DNA from: Azospirillum sp. TSO35-2
GTDB taxonomy: Bacteria; Pseudomonadota; Alphaproteobacteria; Azospirillales; Azospirillaceae
Assembly (NCBI RefSeq): GCF_003116095.1
Contig: NZ_LGRA01000021.1
Span: 490,226-554,225 of the forward strand
Direction: 5' to 3'
DNA length: 64,000 bases
How positions within the stretch are numbered: the first letter of the stretch is position 1; the number at the start of each line of letters is the position of its first letter. The notes beneath the pieces are model-generated. The model was not told where the DNA came from. It saw only the letters and a list, made by a program, of their open reading frames with translations, and did not search any database. The position numbers and the translations under genes are program-made. Shown one piece after another: positions 1 through 8,766 of the stretch.

Positions 1-1
1 C

Positions 2-367
<366 letters not shown>

Positions 368-387
368 GCGCGTGTGGGCTTGATTGG

Positions 388-425
388 AAAAAGGGCCGTC
401 CCGGTGGGGCGGCCCTTTCTCTTTG
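388..425 (+). terminator. Intrinsic terminator of ahcY
   Basis: An eight-base stem (AAGGGCCG at 391-398 pairing with CGGCCCTT at 410-417) is followed by a T-rich stretch (TTTCTCTTT). It sits just downstream of the ahcY stop codon and reads in the same direction. Confidence 0.85.
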
Positions 426-443
426 GGGAGTGCGGGAGATGTC

Positions 444-586
444 GGGCAAGATCGACACGGATGTCACGGATTTCACGGATGTTTTCCGGCAAGACCGCGC
501 CGGCCAAAGAACACCCACTCCGGCAAGCCATAAGAAAAATCCGTGAAATCCGTGTCTAAATCCGTGACATCCGTGGAGATCTTGCC
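444..586. repeat. ACGGAT-rich palindromic intergenic repeat, copy 1
   Basis: The element begins GGGCAAGATC (444-453) and ends with its complement GATCTTGCCC (577-586). Each arm carries several copies of CACGGAT or its complement ATCCGTG (for example at 455-480 and 539-575), and a roughly 60-base centre does not pair. A second, diverged copy with the same ends lies at 34908-35049. The arrangement resembles a dispersed REP/MITE-like element; no open reading frame is convincing inside it. Confidence 0.8.
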
Positions 587-617
587 CCGGTGTTCCGAAT
601 CGACATCGAAGCCAAGC

Positions 618-1937
618 TCAGTCCGGCTCCGAAGTCTTGATCCCCAGCCACTCCACCATGCCCTTGCCGGCCGCGACGCCCATCGCGAAGCAGCCCTGCA
701 GCAGGTAGCCGCCGGTCGGCGCCTCCCAGTCCAGCATTTCGCCGGCCAGGAACAGGCCGGGGCGGCGGGTCAGCATCAGGGCGTCGTCCAGTTCGGACAG
801 GCGGACGCCGCCGGCGCTGGAGATGGCGCGCTCGATCGGGCGGACGCCGGTCAGCACCACCGACAGCGCCTTGATCTGGCGGGCCAGCGCCACCGGGTCG
901 GTCAGGTCGGCGGCGGGGGCGAACTCGCGCAGCAGGGCGGCGCGCGGGCCGGTCAGCGACAGCGACTTCTTCAGGAAGGTCGACAGCGATTCGGCGCCGC
1001 GGCGGCGCAGGCGCTTGACCAACTCGGCCTCGGTCATGTCCGGCAGCAGGTCCAGCGTCAGGGTCGCCCAGCCCTCGGCGGCGATGGCGTCGCGTAGGGG
1101 GGCGCTCAGCGCGTAGACCGCGCCGCCCTCGATGCCGGTGTCGGTGATGACGAACTCGCCCTTCAGGCGACGGCCGGCGCCGGCCCGGTCGATGACGGAG
1201 AGGCCGACGCTCTTCACCGGCTGGCCGGCGAAACGCTCGCGCAGGTGATCGGACCACGGCACCTCGAAGCCCATGTTCGACGGCACCAGCGGGGCGATCC
1301 CGACCCCCAGCGCCTCCAGCCGGGGAACCCAGCCGCCGTCGGAGCCGGTGCGCGGCCAGCTCGCCCCGCCCAGCGCCAGCAGGGTGGCGCGCGGCGCGAC
1401 GGTGACCGTCTCGTCGCCGTGGCGCAGGGTCAGGTTGCCCGCGGCGTCCCAGCCGGTCCAATCATGGCGGCTGTGCAGCGTGACGCCCAGCCCGTCCAGC
1501 CGCCGCAGCCACGCCCGCACTAGGGTGGAGGCCTTCATCTGCACCGGGAAGACGCGCCCGCTGCTGCCGACGAAGGTTTCGATGCCGAGGCCGGCAGCCC
1601 AGGCGCGCAGGTCATCCGGCGAGAATCCGGCGAGCAGCCGGCGGAACAGCGGCTCCGCCGCGCCATAGCGCGGGAGGAAACGGTCGAGCGGTTCGGAATG
1701 GGTCAGGTTCAGCCCGCCGCGCCCGGCCAGCAGCAGCTTGCGCGCTGGCGTGGGCGTGTGGTCGAACACGGCGACCCGCAGGCCGGCGGCCGCGGCGATC
1801 TCCGCCGCCATCAGCCCGGTCGGGCCGGCGCCGACGATCGCCACGTCAGGGGTGTGGTGGGGCAAGGCTGTTGGCTTTCGGCCGTATGGTTCGGCGTGTG
1901 TGGGCGTTTCGCCCCCTCCCGTCCCGGCTGTCAGCAT
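618..1937 (-). CDS. TIGR03862/HI0933-family flavoprotein (NAD(P)/FAD-dependent oxidoreductase)
   Basis: Predicted cytosolic FAD-binding protein of the HI0933-like family (TIGR03862 subfamily); the physiological substrate is not known. An N-terminal dinucleotide-binding motif AIVGAGPTGLMAAE is followed by the family signature KLLLAGRGGLNLTHSE, then GSSGRVFP, and near the C terminus PTGGYLLQGCFAMG, which lines the FAD site. About 439 residues from the ATG at 1937, close to the family length. The start is uncertain: no good ribosome binding site precedes this ATG, and the FAD motif begins some 30 residues in, so a downstream alternative start is possible. It lies 43 bases after a small acidic-protein gene on the same strand. 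Confidence 0.85.
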   Translation of the reverse strand: MLTAGTGGGETPTHAEPYGRKPTALPHHTPDVAIVGAGPTGLMAAEIAAAAGLRVAVFDHTPTPARKLLLAGRGGLNLTHSEPLDRFLPRYGAAEPLFRRLLAGFSPDDLRAWAAGLGIETFVGSSGRVFPVQMKASTLVRAWLRRLDGLGVTLHSRHDWTGWDAAGNLTLRHGDETVTVAPRATLLALGGASWPRTGSDGGWVPRLEALGVGIAPLVPSNMGFEVPWSDHLRERFAGQPVKSVGLSVIDRAGAGRRLKGEFVITDTGIEGGAVYALSAPLRDAIAAEGWATLTLDLLPDMTEAELVKRLRRRGAESLSTFLKKSLSLTGPRAALLREFAPAADLTDPVALARQIKALSVVLTGVRPIERAISSAGGVRLSELDDALMLTRRPGLFLAGEMLDWEAPTGGYLLQGCFAMGVAAGKGMVEWLGIKTSEPD

Positions 1938-1980
1938 GGGAAGGGAGGGGGCAAGAGCGGCAACCGGTGAGCGCCTGTCC

Positions 1981-2247
1981 TCAGTCCTCGTAATCCTGGT
2001 CCTGGGCGACCTCTTCGGCCAGATCGGCGGCGAGGTCGGCGAAATAGCCGGCGTCGACCTCCAGGCCGTTCTCCTCGCAGATGCGCATGAAGACGCGGTA
2101 GGCGTGCAGGATGGCGACGTCGAGAACGGCGAGATCCGCCTCCTCGCCGTGACGGTCGTTGATCTCCCGCTCCTGCAGGGTGGCGACGATGTCGTGCGAG
2201 GCGGCCTGAAGGACCGCATCCATGGCTTGCTTGTGTTGGGTCGACAT
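1981..2247 (-). CDS. Small acidic protein of unknown function
   Basis: An 88-residue protein that I do not recognise. The start is well supported: AAGGA lies about eight bases before the ATG at 2247. The sequence is mostly helical in character and becomes strongly acidic towards the C terminus (EEVAQDQDYED). There is no signal peptide or membrane segment, so it is probably cytosolic. It is followed on the same strand by the flavoprotein gene, with which it may be cotranscribed. High GC at third codon positions matches its neighbours, supporting a native gene. Confidence 0.7.
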   Translation of the reverse strand: MSTQHKQAMDAVLQAASHDIVATLQEREINDRHGEEADLAVLDVAILHAYRVFMRICEENGLEVDAGYFADLAADLAEEVAQDQDYED

Positions 2248-2511
2248 CGTGGTGGATCCTTGTCCCGGTCGTGCTGCGCGCCCCCGCCCGGCCGGACCGG
2301 CGCCGCAGGACCGGCGGGGGGTGGTCGAACCGGCGGACGAGACTGGCGCGCCGGGCGTCCGTGTCGTCCGCAAAAGTTCGTCCTCCCCCTTGTTGTAGAA
2401 TCCTTTTTCAGCCGCGAACAAGTCCCTTCGCGGGGACCTCCCGCCGAGTGCCACAGGCCCTTCCGGGTAGCTCCGTACCGCTTGTGTTCGAGCATTCGGT
2501 GGGGGGGGCGT

Positions 2512-3576
2512 TCAGCGCTTCGCCGGCGTCAGCAGGGCGGCGCCGACATAGCCCAGCGCCCGGCCGCCACGCCCGACCCTGTACCAGGAGCCGGCGGCCT
2601 CCAGCACGGTGACCCGCTCGCCTTCCTCCAGCACGTCCAGCACCTTGGCGTCGCAGACCGGGGCGACGCGCAGGTTGCTGGCGGCGCGCAGGCGGACGAC
2701 GCTGCCGGCCGGCAAGCGGGGGCGCTGCACCCGCTCCGGCAGGTCGTCGGGCAGGGCGCAGCCGCGGTCTTCCCGATCGGCCTTGGCGTAACGGCCGGGC
2801 TTCGGCGCCGACGTGGCGGCGGGGGGCGATGCGGACGGCTCCGCATCCGGTGCCGTGGCCAGATGGCCGGTCGACACGTAGCCGAGCGGCCGGCCCTGGC
2901 GGCCGACCCGTTGCCAGCCGTCCACCGGCGCCCCGAACGCCTCCACCCGCTCGCCCTTCTCCACCGTGTCCAGCACCCGCCCATTGCCGTCGGGGGTGGC
3001 GCGCAGATAGAGGCCGGCGGTGGCAACGACGGTGCGCCGGGCCGGGGGAACCTTGGCCGGTTCCTTGGTGGTCTCCTTGGCCGCGGCCTTCGGCGCCTCC
3101 TGCGCCGGAGCCGTCTCGAGCGGCTGCGGCTTCACCGCTGGCGGCGGCGGCGGTGGTGGCGCGGTGGGTGCCGGCGACGCTGCGGTCACCGTTGGTGGCG
3201 ACGGGGGCGGAGATGGCGGGGGCGGAGATGTCGGCTCGGGCGGTTTCGCCGCCGCGGCGGGTGGTGCGGTCATCGCCGGTGTCTTGGCCGGTGTCTTGAC
3301 CGGCGCCGCCGTGCGGCCGGCGGGCGGGCCGGGCGGCGTGACCGGCGAGAGCGCGGCGGGCGCCTCCGGTGGGTGCTCCCACACCACGCCGGGCGTCAGC
3401 GGCGGCGTGCCGGGCGGTGGTGGGGCGGCCGGGGTCAGGCGGGGCAGGGCGACGATCGGGGCGGCGGCCGGGGTGAAACGCTCGCCCGGCGCCTGGGCGG
3501 CGGCGCTTCCGGCCGCCAGCAGCACCGCCAGCGCGAGGCCGGTCCACCCTGTCGCCATGGGTCCGCCAGCGCGCAT
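2512..3576 (-). CDS. Exported protein with proline-rich linker and two bacterial SH3 domains
   Basis: A 354-residue protein. A signal peptide spans about residues 1-29 (hydrophobic LALAVLLAAGSAAAQA), followed by a long proline/alanine-rich segment (about 35-175) containing runs of consecutive prolines. Two SH3b-type domains follow, near 183-240 and 290-350, each with the pattern YLRATPDG/NLRVAP, L-x-x-GERV and GYV. SH3b domains commonly bind peptidoglycan or other proteins in the periplasm; which applies here is not visible. The ATG overlaps the stop of the preceding gene (TGATG at 3574-3578), so the two are translationally coupled. Function is otherwise unknown. Confidence 0.8.
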   Translation of the reverse strand: MRAGGPMATGWTGLALAVLLAAGSAAAQAPGERFTPAAAPIVALPRLTPAAPPPPGTPPLTPGVVWEHPPEAPAALSPVTPPGPPAGRTAAPVKTPAKTPAMTAPPAAAAKPPEPTSPPPPSPPPSPPTVTAASPAPTAPPPPPPPAVKPQPLETAPAQEAPKAAAKETTKEPAKVPPARRTVVATAGLYLRATPDGNGRVLDTVEKGERVEAFGAPVDGWQRVGRQGRPLGYVSTGHLATAPDAEPSASPPAATSAPKPGRYAKADREDRGCALPDDLPERVQRPRLPAGSVVRLRAASNLRVAPVCDAKVLDVLEEGERVTVLEAAGSWYRVGRGGRALGYVGAALLTPAKR

Positions 3577-4769
3577 CAGTCGAGCGTGACCCGGGCGATC
3601 AGCGTCGGCAGCGTCTGGCAGCGCAGCAGCCCGTCGAGCGTCTGATGCTCGGTCAGCCGCAGGGTCAGTGCGCAGCCGAAGGCGTTCACCGCCAGTTCGG
3701 TCTGCGCCAGCGTGCCGATGATGCTGGACGAGCGGGTGATGCTGTAGCCGGGGGCGCCCAGCTTGCCGGCCAGCGCGCCGTTGACCGGGTTGAAGCCCTC
3801 GACCTCCAGCGTCATCGGCCCCAGGTTGCGCACCACCGTCTCGGAGCTGGGATCCTCCTTGGTGGCGTAGAGCTGGACCGGGACGGCGCGGCGGCGGGCG
3901 ATCCAGTCCTTCAGCGCCAGGTTGGCCAGCACGGCGTCGCGGCTCTGCAACGCCGTTTCCATCGCCATCTGGCGCAACGCCGGTTCGTTGCCGCCCAGCG
4001 CCGCTTCGAACGCGGCGATGCGGGCCGGGCGGTCGGACCCGGTCAGCTTGCCGCGCAGGTCGGCGATCTGGGCGATGCGCGCCTCGATGGCGCGGCGTTC
4101 GCTGTCGGCGCGGGCGGCCTCGGCCTTGGCGGCGGCGGTCTGCTGGGCCAGCCGTTCGTCCTCCTGCCGGCGCCGCGCGGTCTCGTCGGCCAGCCGCTGC
4201 GCCGCGTCGCGGTCGAGCTGCTCGCGCAGGCTCTTCGCCTCCGCCGTGCCGAGCACCACCGTGCGGCCGGGCAGTTCGGCGGCGGGCTTGCCGACGCCCT
4301 CCAGCACGCCCGCGTTCTGCGGGGTCAGGCTGACGGCCCAGCCGCCGGCGTCGCGGGTGGCGAGCGCGGTCGCGGTCCAGCTCTTGGCCAGCCCGGCTTC
4401 GGCGGCGGGGCGCAGGAAGGTCACCGGCCCTTCGCGGCTGTCGACGAGGTAGGTCGGGGCGCCCAGCACCACCCGCGCCGTCACGCGGGCGGCGGCACGG
4501 GCGTCGGGCGGCGTCGCGTCCTTGCCGCCGGCGGCGGCGGGCAGGGCCGGCAGCGCCTCCACCGTCAGCGATTCGACGCGCCAGGGCGGCGGGATCACTT
4601 GGTCGAGCTGGGCGCGGACCGCGGCCTCGGGGATCGGGGTGGCGGCTGATCCGGTCGTGACCGGTTCGGCGGCCCGCAAGCTCCCCACGGGCGGGGCGAG
4701 CGTGATCCAGCCGGCCGCCAAGCCCGCGGTGACGCGTGCCGCGATTCGCCCGTCCACCGGTCGCACCAT
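3576..4769 (-). CDS. Exported coiled-coil protein of unknown function
   Basis: A 397-residue protein starting at the ATG at 4769, which is preceded by a strong GGGGAAGGA ribosome binding site. Residues 1-35 look like a signal peptide (GLAAGWITLAPPVGSLRAAEP), so a periplasmic location is likely. The centre (about 195-265) is a charged, alanine/glutamate/arginine-rich helix with heptad character (for example RRRQEDERLAQQ), consistent with a coiled coil. The C-terminal third is probably beta-rich. It is translationally coupled to the SH3-domain gene downstream, suggesting the two work together at the envelope. I cannot name a family. Confidence 0.75.
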   Translation of the reverse strand: MVRPVDGRIAARVTAGLAAGWITLAPPVGSLRAAEPVTTGSAATPIPEAAVRAQLDQVIPPPWRVESLTVEALPALPAAAGGKDATPPDARAAARVTARVVLGAPTYLVDSREGPVTFLRPAAEAGLAKSWTATALATRDAGGWAVSLTPQNAGVLEGVGKPAAELPGRTVVLGTAEAKSLREQLDRDAAQRLADETARRRQEDERLAQQTAAAKAEAARADSERRAIEARIAQIADLRGKLTGSDRPARIAAFEAALGGNEPALRQMAMETALQSRDAVLANLALKDWIARRRAVPVQLYATKEDPSSETVVRNLGPMTLEVEGFNPVNGALAGKLGAPGYSITRSSSIIGTLAQTELAVNAFGCALTLRLTEHQTLDGLLRCQTLPTLIARVTLD

Positions 4770-5101
4770 CGCCGATCCTTCCCCTTTTGCCGCCTGACCG
4801 CCCCTGTCGGCCCGAGTCCGCCGAATGTCCGCCAACTCGTCTGCCGAACTCTGCCGGATCCGGAGGGTATTTCGGCACTGGTATAGCGAAGCCGCAGGCA
4901 AGGGAAGCAGCATTTCCCGGCAACCCTTCGCTCCGCGACCGTCGCCGATTCCCGTCTGCGCCCGATTGTCGCATCGGTCCGCGACCATGGGTCGAAATTG
5001 CGTTGGATGGCACACGCCACTTGCAATATCGTCACACAAATGGATGTATGTGCCCGCAATGGGCGGGCGGAACGCGCAACGTATGGGGAACAGGATTTCC
5101 G
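4770..5101. other. Divergent intergenic region (332 bp), promoters expected
   Basis: Separates the leftward exported-protein operon from the rightward ribbon-helix-helix gene. The central part (about 5020-5060) is relatively AT-rich and contains TTGCAATATCGTCACACAAA, compatible with a promoter, but I cannot define exact elements. No convincing gene is present; open frames here are shadows. Confidence 0.5.
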
Positions 5102-5422
5102 ATGGCGGGCACGGGCGGAGGTAAGGAAGGGCCGGGGCTGCTCTGCCGCAACGTGAAGGTGAGCGGTCGCCGCACGAGTCTGCGGATGGAGCCGTACATC
5201 TGGGACTCGCTGAAGGAAATCTGCGAGCGCGAGCGGCTGACCCTGAATGAAATCTGCACCCAGATCGACGAGCGGCGCGGGGAGGCGAACCTGACCGCCT
5301 CGATCCGCGTCTTCATCGTCAGCTATTACCGCACCGCCATCGGCAACCGCGGCTTTTCCGAAGACGGCCCGTCGCCCCTGCTGCGCCGGGCCCTGGACGA
5401 TGCGGTGCCGCTGGACGACTGA
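5102..5422 (+). CDS. Ribbon-helix-helix domain protein
   Basis: A 106-residue protein. The core, about residues 18-80, matches the RHH_4 type: a beta strand with VSGRRTSLRMEP, then helices WDSLKEICERERLTLNEIC and ASIRVFIVSYYR. RHH proteins bind DNA as dimers through the strand, so this is a likely transcriptional regulator or DNA-associated protein; the target is unknown. I chose the ATG at 5102 because AGGA sits eight bases upstream; an internal ATG at the start of the domain is the alternative. It stands alone on its strand. Confidence 0.82.
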   Translation: MAGTGGGKEGPGLLCRNVKVSGRRTSLRMEPYIWDSLKEICERERLTLNEICTQIDERRGEANLTASIRVFIVSYYRTAIGNRGFSEDGPSPLLRRALDDAVPLDD

Positions 5423-5453
5423 CGGCCGCTCCCATGGGGCGCACCGCGTCCCG

Positions 5454-6329
5454 TCACCAGCGCAGGCTGGGCACCGCGTAGGTCGGCATGTGGCCGGAGG
5501 CGTCGGCCAGCGCCCGCAGGTTGACCGGGTCGACCCGCTCGCCCCAGGCGGCGCCCAGCTCCTCCTTGTGGATGCCGGCGGTGACCAGCGCCACATCGAT
5601 GCCGGCGGCGTTGGCGCCGGCGACGTCGGTGCGCAGGCTGTCGCCCACCGCCAGGATGCGGCTCTTGTCGGCAATGCCCAGCAGCTTGAAGCAGCGTTCA
5701 TAGACGGGGGCGTAGGGCTTGCCGTGCTGGCGTACGTCGCCGCCCATCGCCTCGTAGTGGGCGGCCAGCGTGCCGGCGCAGATCACCATCATCGGCCCGA
5801 CCATGACGATCAGGTCGGGGTTGGCGCAGATCATCGGCAGGCCGGCGGCCAGGCAGGCGTCCAGTTGCGGCTGATAGTCGGCCACCGTCTCGCCGAAGGT
5901 GACGATGCCGGTGTTGACGACGAAATCGGCCTCGGCCGGGGTCGCCACCACCTGATAGTCCAGCCCGGCAAAGACATCGACGTCGCGCTCCGGCCCCATG
6001 TGGTAGAGCCGGCGGCCCAGCGCGGCGTGCCAGGGGTCGTCGCGGTCGCGCAGCGCCTCGTAGGTCGCCTCGCCCGAGGTCATGACGTGGTGGTAGCGCT
6101 CGCGCCCCAGTGCCATGCCGTTCAGCTTCTCGATCACGCCGGTGGTCCGGCGCGGCGCGTTGGACAGCAGGCACAGCGTCTTGCCGGCGGCGCGCAGGCG
6201 GTCCAGGCAGTCGGGCACGCCGGGATAGGGCTGTTCACCGTCGTGCAGCACGCCCCACAGGTCGAGGATGAACCCGTCGTAGCGGTCGATGACGTCGGCG
6301 AAGCCGGAGAGCTGTCGGATGTCGGCCAT
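5454..6329 (-). CDS. TIGR01459-family HAD hydrolase
   Basis: A 291-residue member of the haloacid dehalogenase superfamily, subclass IIA (NagD-like). Motif I is DLWGVLHDG near residue 22, motif II is SNAPRR, the cap region carries the Cys/Gly-rich ICANPD stretch, and motif III/IV is HGKPYAPVYE followed by VGDSLRTDVAGAN. Such enzymes dephosphorylate small metabolites in the cytosol using an aspartyl-phosphate intermediate; the substrate is unknown. It follows a glycosyltransferase gene by 68 bases on the same strand. The ATG at 6329 has no strong ribosome binding site, but the domain begins immediately after it. Confidence 0.88.
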   Translation of the reverse strand: MADIRQLSGFADVIDRYDGFILDLWGVLHDGEQPYPGVPDCLDRLRAAGKTLCLLSNAPRRTTGVIEKLNGMALGRERYHHVMTSGEATYEALRDRDDPWHAALGRRLYHMGPERDVDVFAGLDYQVVATPAEADFVVNTGIVTFGETVADYQPQLDACLAAGLPMICANPDLIVMVGPMMVICAGTLAAHYEAMGGDVRQHGKPYAPVYERCFKLLGIADKSRILAVGDSLRTDVAGANAAGIDVALVTAGIHKEELGAAWGERVDPVNLRALADASGHMPTYAVPSLRW

Positions 6330-6397
6330 GGTGTCCGGTCGGTTGCTGGAAGGAGGGGCGCTGGCGGTAGGCGGCGGGCTCGCCGGCGGTGGTCTTG

Positions 6398-7645
6398 TCA
6401 GCGCGTGGGAGCCATCAGTTCGGCGTACACCGCCAGCGTGTCGGCGCACATGCGGTCCCGGGTGTAGCGGTCGGCGACGAAGGCCTGGGCGCGGGCGCCG
6501 ATGGCGTCGCGCTGCTCCGGGGTCAGCGACAGCGCCTCGTCCAGCGCGTGGGCCAGCGCGTCGGCGTCGTCGGGCGGCACCACCCAGGCGGTTTCGCCGG
6601 GGACGACGGTCTCCTGGTAGGCGCCGATGGCCGACACGATGACCGGCTTGCCCATCGCCTGCGCCTCCACGATCACGCGCCCGAACGCCTCCGGCTCGCG
6701 CGAGGCGGAGACGACCACCGTCGACAACAGGTAGGCCGCCGCCATGTCGCTGCAATGGTCGGTCATCCGCACCACGCCGCGCAGCCCGGCGGCGGTGATG
6801 CGGTTTTCCAGCTCCTCCCGGTAGCCGGTGCGGCCCTGGTCGGAGCCGACCAGCAGGGCGATGACGTCCTTGCGCCCCAGCTTGGCCAACGCGTCGATCA
6901 GCACGGTCTGGCCCTTCCACCGGGTCAGGCGGCCGGGCAGCAGCACGACCGGGCGGTCGTCGGGCAGGTTCCATTGCCGGGCCAGCGTCACCAGCCGGGT
7001 CGGGCTGACCCGGTCGGGGGCGAAGACGTTGCGGTCGATGCCGCGGTGGATGACGCGCACCCGCGCCGGATCGACCGGGTAGTTGGACAGCACATGGTCG
7101 CGGATGAAGCCGGAAATCGCGATCACCCGCTCGCCCCGCGCCATCACCGAATTGTACCAGCGCTTCAGCCGGCCGCCGATCGGACCGCCGCCGAAATTGT
7201 AGGGCGCGTGGAAGGTCGTCATATAGCGCGCGCCGGTGACGCGGCAGGCCAGCCACGCGCTCCAGGCCGGGGCGCGGGAGCGGGCGTGGACGATGTCCAC
7301 CTTGTGCTCGCGGATGATGGCGGCCAGCCGGCGGGCGTTGCGGCGGATGACCAGCGGGTTCTTGGAGGCCAGCGGCAGCGTCAGGTGGGTGATGCGGGCG
7401 CGGTCGAGTTCGCGCACCATCGTCCCGCCTTCCGACGCCACCAGCGGCGTGCCGCCGGCCTCCGCCAACGCCAGCGCCATGTCGATGCAGCCGCGCTCCG
7501 CGCCGCCGGTGACCAGGGTCGGCACCACCTGCAGCACCGTCGGCGCCCGCCCGCCCGGCCAATGCACCGGCCAGTTCGGGTGCGCATCCGGAGTGGCGGC
7601 GTTGCGCGGATCGTCGTCGGTGGTAAGTTGCGGTTCGAAATCCAT
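6398..7645 (-). CDS. GT4-family glycosyltransferase
   Basis: A 415-residue GT-B glycosyltransferase. The N-terminal domain contains the donor/acceptor loop TLVTGGAERG near residue 45. The C-terminal domain carries LLPGRLTRWKGQ and the E-x7-E donor-binding motif EAFGRVIVEAQAMGKPVI, both typical of family 4 retaining transferases. It probably adds a sugar to a surface polysaccharide or lipid precursor at the inner face of the cytoplasmic membrane; the sugar is unknown. The ATG at 7645 is preferred because the preceding in-frame stretch is low-complexity and overlaps the divergent promoter region. The HAD hydrolase gene follows on the same strand. Confidence 0.88.
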   Translation of the reverse strand: MDFEPQLTTDDDPRNAATPDAHPNWPVHWPGGRAPTVLQVVPTLVTGGAERGCIDMALALAEAGGTPLVASEGGTMVRELDRARITHLTLPLASKNPLVIRRNARRLAAIIREHKVDIVHARSRAPAWSAWLACRVTGARYMTTFHAPYNFGGGPIGGRLKRWYNSVMARGERVIAISGFIRDHVLSNYPVDPARVRVIHRGIDRNVFAPDRVSPTRLVTLARQWNLPDDRPVVLLPGRLTRWKGQTVLIDALAKLGRKDVIALLVGSDQGRTGYREELENRITAAGLRGVVRMTDHCSDMAAAYLLSTVVVSASREPEAFGRVIVEAQAMGKPVIVSAIGAYQETVVPGETAWVVPPDDADALAHALDEALSLTPEQRDAIGARAQAFVADRYTRDRMCADTLAVYAELMAPTR

Positions 7646-7762
7646 GATGCCGGCTGCTCGCAAGGGGCGGCCCGGAGCGGTCGCGGGCAGCGGCCCACCG
7701 AGGCTCCATCGAGGCCGGTGTGCCGGGCCTTGCAGCCGGTGTCCGTTGTCGAGGGTGACCGT

Positions 7763-8605
7763 ATGACCGAAACCGCAGCCGCCGCGGGCGGCGCGCACCA
7801 TAGCCTAACGCGCGGTGCGGCGACCATAGCCTATCACCACACGCCAGCCGCCGCGTCCGGGCAGGGCTCGGCCCCGGACTCGGCCGCCGCGCCGGGCATC
7901 CTGTTCCTGGGCGGCTTCATGTCCGACATGACCGGCGGCAAGGCGATCGCGCTGGAACGCTGGGCGGTCGGGCGCGGCCTGGCCTTCACCCGGTTCGACT
8001 ACCAGGGCCATGGCGCCTCCAGCGGCCGTTTCGCCGACGGCACCATCGGCTTGTGGGCCGACGACGCGCTGGCGGTGCTGGACCAGGTGACCCGCGGACC
8101 GCAAATCCTGGTCGGCTCCTCGATGGGCGGCTGGATGATGCTGCTGGCGGCAACGCGGCGGCCGGAGCGGGTGGCCGGGCTGGTCGGCATCGCCCCGGCC
8201 CCTGACTTCACCGAAGACCTGATGTGGGATGTCTTCGACGCCGACGTCCGCCGCCGGATCACGGAAGACGGCGTGTGGAACCGCCCGTCGGACTACGGCC
8301 CGGAACCGCAGCCGATCACCCGCGCCCTGATCGAGGACGGCCGCAACCACCTGCTGCTGCGCGGCCCCATCGGCTTCGCCGGCCCCGTCCGCTTGCTGCA
8401 CGGCCAGCGCGACCCTGACGTCCCCTGGCAGCTCAGCCTGCGCATCGCCGAAGCGCTGACCACCGACGACGTCCACGTCACCCTGGTGAAGGACGGCGAC
8501 CACCGCCTGTCCCGCCCGCAGGACATCGCCCTGCTGTGCCGCACCGTCGGCGCCCTGGTCGACCAGATCGCGGGTGTGCCCGCAGCCTCCGCCGAGGGCG
8601 TGTAA
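7763..8605 (+). CDS. Alpha/beta hydrolase
   Basis: A 280-residue serine hydrolase. The nucleophile elbow is GSSMGG (about residue 115), the acid is in HGQRDPDVP and the catalytic histidine in GDHRLS near residue 255. An oxyanion-hole loop LFLGGFMSDMTG lies near residue 50. The overall pattern resembles ABHD10/carboxylesterase-like thioesterases, but the substrate cannot be assigned. GAGGGTGA precedes the ATG at 7763. The gene is divergent from the glycosyltransferase and is followed by tRNA-Ser. Confidence 0.88.
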   Translation: MTETAAAAGGAHHSLTRGAATIAYHHTPAAASGQGSAPDSAAAPGILFLGGFMSDMTGGKAIALERWAVGRGLAFTRFDYQGHGASSGRFADGTIGLWADDALAVLDQVTRGPQILVGSSMGGWMMLLAATRRPERVAGLVGIAPAPDFTEDLMWDVFDADVRRRITEDGVWNRPSDYGPEPQPITRALIEDGRNHLLLRGPIGFAGPVRLLHGQRDPDVPWQLSLRIAEALTTDDVHVTLVKDGDHRLSRPQDIALLCRTVGALVDQIAGVPAASAEGV

Positions 8606-8634
8606 AAAACCGTCACCCGGATGCAATCGGGGGC

Positions 8635-8663
8635 TTGCATCGCCGGCCCCTGCTGGCTATAAC
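8635..8663 (+). promoter_or_regulatory. Sigma-70-type promoter of tRNA-Ser
   Basis: A -35 element TTGCAT (8635-8640) and a -10 element TATAAC (8658-8663) are separated by exactly 17 bases, and the mature tRNA begins 13 bases after the -10 box. Confidence 0.75.
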
Positions 8664-8675
8664 CCGGGCCTCTGC

Positions 8676-8766
8676 GGAGGGGTGGCCGAGTGGTTGAAGG
8701 CGCACGCCTGGAAAGTGTGTATACGTCAAAAGCGTATCGAGGGTTCGAATCCCTCTCCCTCCGCCA
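8676..8766 (+). tRNA. tRNA-Ser (anticodon GGA)
   Basis: A 91-nt class II tRNA. The acceptor stem GGAGGGG (8676-8682) pairs with TCCCTCC (8756-8762) with one G-U pair, followed by discriminator G and an encoded CCA. The D arm GCCGAGTGG, anticodon loop CTGGAAA with GGA at 8710-8712, long variable arm and T arm GAGGGTTCGAATCCCTC are all present. It decodes UCC/UCU. The tRNA is intact and lies at the left edge of an accessory island. Confidence 0.97.

Noticed and set aside
1738..3645. Rightward 635-codon frame
   Set aside because: Antisense to the acidic-protein and SH3-protein genes; the translation is glycine/arginine repeats produced by the complement of a proline-rich coding region.
4736..5101. 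N-terminal extension of the ribbon-helix-helix protein to 228 residues
   Set aside because: The upstream part is antisense to the start of the exported coiled-coil gene and its promoter; a good ribosome binding site supports the ATG at 5102.
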